DNA of 64,000 nucleotides from an uncultured Phycicoccus sp. (GTDB taxonomy: Bacteria > Actinomycetota > Actinomycetes > Actinomycetales > Dermatophilaceae), in contig NZ_CANLZR010000009.1 in assembly GCF_947495705.1 (NCBI RefSeq), forward strand, positions 94,820 through 158,819, given 5' to 3'. The translations under genes and the position numbers were made by a program. The notes below the pieces were generated by a model, which was given only the letters and a program-made list of their open reading frames with translations, did not search any database and was not told the origin of the DNA. Positions 57,796 through 64,000 of the stretch are shown here, one piece after another (the stretch's first letter is position 1; each line of letters starts with the position of its first letter).

Positions 57796-58848
57796 TCACG
57801 ACCAGTCCAGGACCACCTTGCCGCCGCGACCCGAGCGGGTCTCGGCGAAGGCCTGCTGCCACTGCTCGGCCGGGTAGCGGCCGGTGATGACCGACGACAC
57901 GGCCTCGCGCAGCCGGTCCGAGGTGGCGAGCATCGAGCCCATGAGGTACCAGGTCTCGAACATCTCGCGGCCGTAGATGCCGCGCAGCGTGATCATGTGG
58001 GTGATCACCCGGCCCCAGTCGATGGCGTAGCGGTCCGTCGGCAGCCCGAGCAGCGCCACCCGCCCCCCGTGGTTCATGTTCGCCAGGAGGTCCTCGACCG
58101 CCGCCGGCGACCCCGACATCTCGAGCCCGATGTCGAAGCCCTCGACCATGCCCAGGGCCTGCTGGGCGTCGGCGAGGGTCTCGCCGCGGCTGACGTCGAC
58201 GACGTGGTCCGCGCCCGCGGCGGCCGCGAGCGCGAGCCGCTCGGGCGACAGGTCGGTGACGGCGATGCGCCGCGCACCCGCGTGCCGCACCACGGCCGTC
58301 GCCATGACGCCGATCGGTCCGGCCCCGGTCACGACGACGTCCTCGCCGACGACGGGCCACTGCAGCGCCGTGTGCACCGCGTTGCCCAAGGGGTCGAAGA
58401 CCGCACCGAGGTCGGGGTCGAGGTCGCGCGGCTGCACCCAGGCGTTCGTCGCGGGGATGACGACCAGGTCGGCGAAGGCCCCGTCGCGGTTGACCCCGAT
58501 GCCGATCGTGTGGATGCACAGGTGGCGGCGGCCGGCGCGGCAGTTGCGGCAGGTGCCGCACACGACGTGCCCTTCGCCGGAGACGCGGTCGCCGACGACG
58601 ACGTGGTCGACGTCGGCGCCGACCTCGACGACCTCGCCGAAGAACTCGTGACCGAGGGTGAGCGGGGCCCGGACGGTGGCCGCGGCCCAGTCGTCCCACT
58701 GCTCCAGGTGGAGGTCGGTGCCGCAGAGACCGGTCCGCAGCACCCGCACCTTGACGTCCTTGGGTCCGCACCGCGGTTCGGGGATGTCGACGAGCTCGAG
58801 CCCGGGACCGGCGGAGACCTTCCTCAGTGCACGCACGGGGCCCATCAT
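57796..58848 (-). CDS. tdh: L-threonine 3-dehydrogenase
   Basis: Zinc MDR-family enzyme that oxidises threonine to 2-amino-3-oxobutyrate, the substrate of Kbl. The 350 residues contain the catalytic zinc site TGLCGTDLHL and GHEFFGEVVEVG, the structural zinc cysteines CGTCRNCRAGRRHLC, the NAD loop VVTGAGPIGVMA and the TDH-type FDPLGNAVHTAL. Two ATG codons in tandem (58848, 58845) leave the start uncertain by one residue. Confidence 0.96.
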   Translation of the reverse strand: MMGPVRALRKVSAGPGLELVDIPEPRCGPKDVKVRVLRTGLCGTDLHLEQWDDWAAATVRAPLTLGHEFFGEVVEVGADVDHVVVGDRVSGEGHVVCGTCRNCRAGRRHLCIHTIGIGVNRDGAFADLVVIPATNAWVQPRDLDPDLGAVFDPLGNAVHTALQWPVVGEDVVVTGAGPIGVMATAVVRHAGARRIAVTDLSPERLALAAAAGADHVVDVSRGETLADAQQALGMVEGFDIGLEMSGSPAAVEDLLANMNHGGRVALLGLPTDRYAIDWGRVITHMITLRGIYGREMFETWYLMGSMLATSDRLREAVSSVITGRYPAEQWQQAFAETRSGRGGKVVLDWS

Positions 58849-58961
58849 GCCGTCGCCGGGTCGCCGCCCGCCGGTCAACCCCCGGTGGCCGTCAGGCGTC
58901 CTTGTATCAGGGCCGACCACCGACCCTCCTCGAAGGAGACGCAGCACCGAAGGAGACCACC

Positions 58962-59522
58962 ATGACCACGCACCAGCCCATCCCCCGCCCACCGGCTCCC
59001 GCGCGGCGACGCCGCGCCGCGGCCGTGCTCGCCGCGGCCATCGCGCTCGGTGCGGCTCCGGCCACGCTCGCGGCGACGCCGGCGAGCGCCCACTCCTGCG
59101 CGGTCACCTGGGGCTCGCTGGCGAAGACCTCGGCCCCCCTGGCCACCGGCCGGGTCACCGGCGTCCGCTCGGGGCGGCACGCCTGCTACGACCGCCTCGT
59201 CGTCGACATGACGGGCCGGGCCCCGGGCTACAACGTCCGGTACGTCTCGACGGTCACCCAGGACGGGTCGGGCCACCCGGTGCCGGTCGCCGGCGGCGCG
59301 CGCCTGGCGGTCGTGGTCAAGAAGGGCGCGACGAGCGTGCCGCGCATGCCCTCGGTCGCGGGCTACTCGACGTTCCGGCAGGTGAAGTGGGCGGGCTCGT
59401 TCGAGGGCTACACGACGCTGGGCCTGGGCGTGCGCGCCCGGCTGCCGTTCCGCGTCTTCACGCTGGACGACACCGCGACGGGTCGGAGCCGGCTCGTGGT
59501 CGACGTCGCCCACCACTGGTGA
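58962..59522 (+). CDS. Secreted AMIN-like domain protein
   Basis: A 186-residue exported protein. Residues 1-43 are a Sec signal peptide with a basic front (RRRRAAA) and an ASA|HS cleavage site. The mature part opens with CAVTWGSLAKTSAPLATGRVTGVRSGRHACYDRLVVDM, with two cysteines that can pair, and ends in FRVFTLDDTATGRSRLVVDVAHHW, a pattern of the AMIN-like domain that binds cell-wall material. Role unknown. ATG 58962 has GAAGGAG in front; a hairpin terminator follows. Confidence 0.83.
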   Translation: MTTHQPIPRPPAPARRRRAAAVLAAAIALGAAPATLAATPASAHSCAVTWGSLAKTSAPLATGRVTGVRSGRHACYDRLVVDMTGRAPGYNVRYVSTVTQDGSGHPVPVAGGARLAVVVKKGATSVPRMPSVAGYSTFRQVKWAGSFEGYTTLGLGVRARLPFRVFTLDDTATGRSRLVVDVAHHW

Positions 59523-59554
59523 CCCCGGCGGCTCACCAGCACATCTCCACACCG

Positions 59555-59599
59555 ACCGAGCGGGATCCGGGCCATGGAAGGGCCGGGATCCCGCTCGGT
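59555..59599 (+). terminator. Hairpin terminator after the AMIN-like gene
   Basis: Fourteen-base arms ACCGAGCGGGATCC (59555-59568) and 59586-59599 pair perfectly, extended by an interrupted GGGCC pairing. It lies 33 bases after the stop. No long T-run. Confidence 0.75.
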
Positions 59600-59618
59600 C
59601 CTGCATTGTCGCGTTTCT

Positions 59619-59650
59619 TGACCAATGCCAACCAGTGGTCATGAACTGGT
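59619..59650 (+). promoter_or_regulatory. Candidate operator dyads upstream of the first DUF4832 gene
   Basis: In an unusually AT-rich stretch two nested dyads occur: TGACCA (59619) with TGGTCA (59636-59641), and ACCAGT (59631) with ACTGGT (59645-59650). TTGACC at 59618-59623 could be a -35. No firm -10 seen; low confidence. The remaining bases up to 59786 hold a second TTGACA at 59697-59702 and the GAGAGGA ribosome site. Confidence 0.35.
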
Positions 59651-59786
59651 AAAGAAATCGCATTCGAGCGTATTCGCCCGCATCGGCGTGTCACCCTTGA
59701 CAAGCCGGATCGCGCCTGCAGGGGGTGCCAGGACGGTCCGGGGCGACGCGGTGTCGCTCCGGGGTTTCCACCCGGAGAGGAATCCG

Positions 59787-61136
59787 ATGCGCACCCCCCG
59801 CCGATCGATCGCGCTCGCCGTCGCCCTGAGCACCGCCTGCGGCGGTGTCGTCGCCGCCCGGTCAGCCGAGGCCGCCACGACCGCGCCCAAGGCCGTGAGC
59901 GTCACCAAGACCTACGTCGTGCCGAGCACCGACCTGCCCAACGCGTTGCGCGGTCAGTACAAGTGGATGGGCTACGGCTCCCAGCCGTCGTCGTACCCCA
60001 GCCCCGACGTGTACTACCGCGACCAGGTCTACTGGGGCCGCATCGAGCCCTCCCGCGGCCAGTACGACTTCCGCTGGATCGAGGACGGCCTCAACCGGGC
60101 CGGAGCCGCGAAGTCAAAGTTCGGGTTCCGGGTCATGGCGTACTGCCCCGGATGCTGGATGGACAAGCGCAACACGGCCGACTGGCCGCGGGTCACCCCC
60201 TCCTTCGTGCCCCGCCAGCCGGGGACCGACATCCCGGACTGGAACAGCGAGCAGTTCCTCTCGTCGTGGGAGGCGCTGATGGCAGAGCTCGGTCGCCGGT
60301 ACGGCAAGGACCCGCGGCTCGGTTACGTCGACGTCGGTGGCTACGGCAAGTACGGCGAGTGGTGGGTCGACAAGGGCCAGACCCGGATCACCGACGCCAA
60401 CGGCCTGCGGCTGATCGCCGCCGTCAACAAGGCGTTCCCGACCAAGCACGTCCTCATCAACACGATGACGCCGGTCGACTTCACCCTGAAGGCGCTCGCG
60501 ACGAACCCCCGCATGGGGCTGCGCACCGACAGCCTCGGTGCCCGGAACATGAACTCGATGGCCGCCGTCGACACCCGCCTCCAGTCGGTGTGGAAGACCC
60601 GGCCCTTCTTCACCGAGTGGGCCACGACCGGCGACCCCGTCGCCGGCCGGGACCAGGTGAAGAAGTTCCACCTGGCGACGACCTCCAGCGCGAACATGCG
60701 GCTCACGTACGACAACATGACCTCGACGCAGCGCTCCGCCTACGTCTCCGCGGTGCGGTCCTCGGGGTACCGGTACCACGTGTCGGCGGTGAGCCTCGGC
60801 GCGCTCAAGCGCGGCACGAGGATCCCGGTGAAGATGACGATCAAGAACACCGGCGTCGCCCCCACGTACGACTCCTGGAGCGTGCAGCTGCGACTCACCG
60901 ACTCGTCCGGTCGGCGGGTGTGGACCCAGGGTATGGGGATCACGCTCAAGAGCCACCTCCCCGGCACCAAGACCTACACGAAGTACGTCACGGTGCCCAC
61001 GACCCTCAAGCCCGGCACGTACACGGCCTCCTTCGCGGTCGCCGACAACGCCGGCTACCTGCGCGACATGTACCTCGCCAACGGCGGGCGGCGCGCGGAC
61101 GGCGGGTACGGCTTCGCGACGGTCGGCGTCGGCTGA
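59787..61136 (+). CDS. Secreted DUF4832-type putative glycoside hydrolase (paralogue 1)
   Basis: A 449-residue exported protein; signal peptide about residues 1-29 (cleavage near AEA|AT). The body has a TIM-barrel glycosidase look: YRDQVYWGRIEPSRGQYDFR near residue 78-97, KFGFRVMAYCPGCWM with a cysteine pair, DPRLGYVDVGGYGKYGEW with Glu191, and RPFFTEW with Glu277. Those two glutamates are my candidates for acid/base and nucleophile. A C-terminal beta domain (from about 350) with KMTIKNTGVAPTYDSW follows. No anchor is present, so it is probably released. Substrate unknown. Confidence 0.82.
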   Translation: MRTPRRSIALAVALSTACGGVVAARSAEAATTAPKAVSVTKTYVVPSTDLPNALRGQYKWMGYGSQPSSYPSPDVYYRDQVYWGRIEPSRGQYDFRWIEDGLNRAGAAKSKFGFRVMAYCPGCWMDKRNTADWPRVTPSFVPRQPGTDIPDWNSEQFLSSWEALMAELGRRYGKDPRLGYVDVGGYGKYGEWWVDKGQTRITDANGLRLIAAVNKAFPTKHVLINTMTPVDFTLKALATNPRMGLRTDSLGARNMNSMAAVDTRLQSVWKTRPFFTEWATTGDPVAGRDQVKKFHLATTSSANMRLTYDNMTSTQRSAYVSAVRSSGYRYHVSAVSLGALKRGTRIPVKMTIKNTGVAPTYDSWSVQLRLTDSSGRRVWTQGMGITLKSHLPGTKTYTKYVTVPTTLKPGTYTASFAVADNAGYLRDMYLANGGRRADGGYGFATVGVG

Positions 61137-61149
61137 CGCCCCCGGCACC

Positions 61150-61191
61150 GACGACGGGCGGCGGTCTCCCCTGCGACCGCCGCCCGTCGTC
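61150..61191. terminator. Bidirectional hairpin between the DUF4832 gene and phhA
   Basis: Perfect 16-bp arms at 61150-61165 and 61176-61191 around ten bases. It sits between two convergent stop codons (61136 and 61208) and can end both transcripts. Confidence 0.8.
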
Positions 61192-61207
61192 CTGCCCGGG
61201 TGACCTG

Positions 61208-62128
61208 CTAGACCCCGACCCTCTGCGCGCGCAGCCGCGCCGCGAGGTCGTCGTCCACCGTGGCGAAGAAGTCGCCGACGACGTCCTCGAGGTGCTCCAC
61301 GCTCTCGGCGCGGAAGAGGATCGGCTGGTAGGACGTGATGTCGTAGTTGAGCGTCCCCATGTCGTGCAGGTCGAGGGGCCGGATCTCCATCGACCGGAAC
61401 TCGTCCATCTCGCCGTAGCTGCTGAGGATCCCGGCGCCGTACGCCTTGAGCTCGCCCGCCTCGGCCATCACTCCGAACTCCATCGAGAACCAGAAGACGT
61501 CGGCGACGAACTTCACCGCGTCGTCGGTCTCCAGGCGCAGGCTCGCCTGTCCGGCGGCCTCGGTGATCGCCGCGAACCGCGGGCTCGCGAGCTGGTTCCC
61601 GTGGCCCACGACCTCGTGGATGATGTCGGGCTCCGGGGTGTACAACGGCCGGCTGCCGTGGCGCAGGTACTGCGTGGAGTGGAACGTCCGGCGGCCGAGG
61701 TCGCCGTAGAAGTCGCGCAGCGGCACCAGGCCCGGGGCGCAGGTGTACGTCCACCCGGTCAGCGGGTGGAGGCGCTCGGTGACCTCCACGAGCTGGGGCA
61801 CGTGGTCGGTGGGCAGACCGAGGGCGGCCTTGCCGGCGAGGAACTCCGAGTGCGCGTACTGCTCGTGCTTCGGCGTCAGCTCGGCCCAGACGGTGCGCCA
61901 GATGGCGTGCTCGTCCTCGGTGTAGTCGACGGTCGGCACCGGCTCCCCCGGGCGGTGCGCCAGCGCGACTCCGGCGATCTCGGCCCGCCGGGCGCGGTAC
62001 GCCGCGTCGTGGAGTCCGGGGTGGTTGTCCGACAGGTGCACCTGCACCGATCCGTCGGAGTCGGTCGTCACGGCCGAGTAGAGCTGTCCCTCCTCGAACA
62101 CCGCGCTCACCTCCTCGTGAGTGGCCAT
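61208..62128 (-). CDS. phhA: Phenylalanine 4-monooxygenase
   Basis: Hydroxylates phenylalanine to tyrosine with tetrahydropterin, iron and O2. The 306 residues show LTGWTYTCAPGLVPLRDFYGDLG, FHSTQYLRHGSRPLYTPEPDIIHEVVGHGNQLASPRFA (first iron histidines in HEVVGH) and VFWFSMEFGVM with the glutamate ligand, followed by GAGILSSYGE. Single catalytic domain without an ACT regulatory domain. ATG 62128 opens with ATHEEVSAVF; the longer open frame upstream lacks family sequence. It lies between two secreted paralogues on the other strand. Confidence 0.95.
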   Translation of the reverse strand: MATHEEVSAVFEEGQLYSAVTTDSDGSVQVHLSDNHPGLHDAAYRARRAEIAGVALAHRPGEPVPTVDYTEDEHAIWRTVWAELTPKHEQYAHSEFLAGKAALGLPTDHVPQLVEVTERLHPLTGWTYTCAPGLVPLRDFYGDLGRRTFHSTQYLRHGSRPLYTPEPDIIHEVVGHGNQLASPRFAAITEAAGQASLRLETDDAVKFVADVFWFSMEFGVMAEAGELKAYGAGILSSYGEMDEFRSMEIRPLDLHDMGTLNYDITSYQPILFRAESVEHLEDVVGDFFATVDDDLAARLRAQRVGV

Positions 62129-62468
62129 GGCCTCGTGGGCCCGATCGCACCACGGAACCACTCCGGGCCGCGATGCGGAACCGTTGGCGTGTCGGGTGTG
62201 CAACGAGCGCACAGATTCACCAGCAGTAGCGGCGCGGAACCGGACAATCTGCCCAGTCATTGCACCGGACGCCGAGTGGCCCAGGCCCCCATCGGCCGTT
62301 CGGCCGGGATGCCCGCTTCGTCTGCGCCCGGCGTGTCGCGTCCCTAGAGTTGCCCTGATCCGCTAGTGGACGCAGGGGTGCTCACGCAGCGGATCCGGTG
62401 AGACAGAGGCTCGTACACGCGGTCGCCACGACTGCGCGGGCATGAGATCGACGTCCTGGGAGGGACCG
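62129..62468. other. Divergent intergenic region, 340 bases, between phhA and the second DUF4832 gene
   Basis: No gene is visible. It must hold promoters for both sides. I see GTGC-type half sites around 62200-62216, a GGCCG/CGGCC hairpin near 62293-62306, and an 8-bp inverted repeat GATCCGCT (62357-62364) with AGCGGATC (62388-62395). A GGGAGGG ribosome site stands before ATG 62469. I cannot assign a -10 with confidence. Confidence 0.5.
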
Positions 62469-64000
62469 ATGCGCACCCCTGCACGATGGCTCCGCGCCGC
62501 CGCACTGACCGCTGCCGCCAGTCTGTTGACGCCCGCGCTCGTCGCAGCGGTCGGCCCCGCCGGCGCCTCCGCCGCGACGACCCAGACCACCCTGCGCCCC
62601 GGCGTCGTGTCACTGTCCGCGGCCGAGATCGCGAACCCGATGCGCGGCCAGTACCGCTGGATGGGCCAGAACTCGCAGCCGGGCGACTGGCCGACGACCG
62701 ACGCGTACTACCGCGATCAGGTGTACTGGGGCCGGATCGAGCCCCAGCGGGGTCAGTACGACTTCCGCCACCTCGAGACCGGGCTCGCCAACGCGGCCTC
62801 GACCTCGGGCAAGTTCGGCTTCCGCGTCATGGCCTACTGCCCCGGCTGCTGGATGGAGAAGCGCAACACCGCGGACTGGCCGCGGGTGACCCCGTCCTTC
62901 CTCCCGCGCCAGCCCGGGACCGAGATCCCCGACTGGAACAGCGAGACCTTCCTCTCCGCGTGGGAGGACCTCATGGCGGAGCTCGGCCGCCGGTACGCGG
63001 ACGACCCCCGGCTCGGCTACGTCGACGTCGGCGGCTTCGGCAAGTACGGCGAGTGGATGCCCGCCGGCACCGACATCACCGCGTCCAACGCGATGCGGCT
63101 CATCGGCGCGGTCGCGTCCGCCTTCCCCGAGAAGCACGTGCTTCTCAGCGCGGTGCCGATGTGGACCAAGCGCCCCGACATCACCGGGAGCGCCGTGTCG
63201 GCGTACTCGAACCTCGGGCTTCGCAGCGACTGCCTCGGCCAGAAGGACATGCAGATCCCGACGACCGCGTTCCTCGACCTGTGGAAGACCCGTCCGTTCT
63301 TCACCGAGTGGTGCACCGGCGGCGACCCCACGATCGCCGAGGACCAGGTGTCGAAGTTCCACGTCTCGACGATCTCGAGCGGGAACCTGCGGCTCACCTA
63401 CGACGCGATGACCTCCGCCCAGAAGTCGGCCTACCAGCGGGCGACCAAGGCGAGCGGGTACCGCTACGCGGTGACGCAGGCGACCTTCTCGGGCATCGCA
63501 CCGGGCAAGCCCTTCACGGCGAGCCTCACCCTGTCCAACGCCGGCACCGCTCCGACCTACGAGCGGTGGACGACCCGCCTCGTCCTGCGCGACTCCTCGG
63601 GTGGGCGGGTCGCGACCCTTCCGCTCTCGCTGGACTTGCGGACCCGGCTCCCCGGGTCCTCCACGTTCTCCCAGACGCTCACGGCTCCGGAGCTGCCCGA
63701 GGGCAGCTACACGGCCGCGCTCGAGGTCGTGGACCCCGAGGGCTACCTCCCGCCGATGCGGCTCGCGAACACGAGTCGGGACATCGAGGGGGCCTACCCG
63801 CTCGGCTCCGTTCCGGTCGGTCACAGCGAGCCCAGCGAGTCCAGCGAGCCCGCGGTGCTGCGGCTCTCAGGGTCGGACCGGTACGCCGCCTCCGCGGCCA
63901 TCAGCGCCGAGACCTTCCTGCCGGGCGTCCCCGTCGCCTACGTCGCCACCGGCTCGAAGTTCCCCGACGCCCTCTCCGGCGCCCCCGCCGCGGGCGTCCA
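62469..64000 (+). CDS. Secreted DUF4832-type putative glycoside hydrolase with cell-wall-binding repeat (paralogue 2, cut by window end)
   Basis: About 510 residues are present and the frame is still open at base 64000. Signal peptide about residues 1-36 (GASA|AT). The catalytic body closely parallels paralogue 1: YRDQVYWGRIEPQRGQYDFR, FRVMAYCPGCWM, GFGKYGEW with Glu195 and RPFFTEW with Glu280. After a beta domain comes a serine/glutamate linker (SEPSESSEP near residue 455) and then LRLSGSDRYAASAAISAETF and YVATGSKFPDALSGAP, the start of a cell wall binding repeat 2 domain. This copy is thus attached to the wall, unlike the first. Confidence 0.85.
   Translation, partial: MRTPARWLRAAALTAAASLLTPALVAAVGPAGASAATTQTTLRPGVVSLSAAEIANPMRGQYRWMGQNSQPGDWPTTDAYYRDQVYWGRIEPQRGQYDFRHLETGLANAASTSGKFGFRVMAYCPGCWMEKRNTADWPRVTPSFLPRQPGTEIPDWNSETFLSAWEDLMAELGRRYADDPRLGYVDVGGFGKYGEWMPAGTDITASNAMRLIGAVASAFPEKHVLLSAVPMWTKRPDITGSAVSAYSNLGLRSDCLGQKDMQIPTTAFLDLWKTRPFFTEWCTGGDPTIAEDQVSKFHVSTISSGNLRLTYDAMTSAQKSAYQRATKASGYRYAVTQATFSGIAPGKPFTASLTLSNAGTAPTYERWTTRLVLRDSSGGRVATLPLSLDLRTRLPGSSTFSQTLTAPELPEGSYTAALEVVDPEGYLPPMRLANTSRDIEGAYPLGSVPVGHSEPSESSEPAVLRLSGSDRYAASAAISAETFLPGVPVAYVATGSKFPDALSGAPAAGV

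Noticed and set aside
63820..63860. AGCGAG-type short repeats as a possible CRISPR or phase-variable tract
   Set aside because: They encode a serine/glutamate/proline linker in frame, with too few and too short units for either.

Overview
The window is about 64 kb of very GC-rich DNA with GTG starts, 4-base start/stop overlaps and long chance-open antisense frames. It looks like an actinobacterial chromosome, probably Micrococcales and perhaps Intrasporangiaceae-like; I infer this from gene content and cannot prove it. From memory, the core follows the order of the Mycobacterium tuberculosis Rv3600-Rv3662 neighbourhood: panC, DUF2520, DUF3180, folK/folB, folP, folE, ftsH, hpt, tilS, a zinc protease, dacB, ppa, then tmk/holB, topA, a DUF1998 helicase and a Tad pilus locus. 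I see no IS element, phage gene, CRISPR array or rRNA; there is one tRNA-Thr.

Layout. 1-6 kb: proline dehydrogenase (cut by the edge), an ABC-2 exporter, a sugar-isomerase-like protein, Ppx/GppA, a cysteine-rich unknown, a methyltransferase that seems to start at CTG, and a NUDIX enzyme. 6-11 kb: a coupled minus-strand run DUF2520-panC-nadB-nadC-SRPBCC. 11-14 kb (plus): a membrane protein with its XRE regulator behind a palindromic promoter, then a MidA/NDUFAF7-like methyltransferase overlapping an orphan NuoD. 14-23 kb (minus): folate genes, ftsH, hpt, tilS, protease, dacB. 23-34 kb: ppa, DUF427, VOC protein, tRNA-Thr, secreted TAP-like hydrolase, holB, tmk, a TipA-like MerR regulator, SCP2 protein, topA, DODA dioxygenase. 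34-39 kb: dienelactone hydrolase, a heterodimeric ABC exporter and its TetR regulator with a 20-bp palindrome. 39-46 kb: a PrmC-like methyltransferase, a K+-insensitive-type H+-pyrophosphatase, a STAS protein, the helicase. 46-52 kb: a LapA-like protein and the Tad locus, whose last gene has no usable stop codon. 51.0-51.7 kb: a gene-free stretch with repeats and hairpins. 52-56.5 kb: LytS/LytTR two-component pair with a DUF485-like protein and a sodium:solute symporter. 56.5-59 kb: threonine degradation (tdh-kbl). 59-64 kb: a secreted AMIN-like protein and two secreted DUF4832-type paralogues on either side of phhA; the second runs off the window.

A recurring feature decides many starts. About eighteen genes carry a TANNNT hexamer, or a close variant, ending exactly 6 or 7 bases before the start codon, which fits leaderless transcription. 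Genes inside operons instead overlap their upstream neighbour by 1, 4 or about 20 bases, or have a Shine-Dalgarno sequence. Most start coordinates here rest on one of these three signals.
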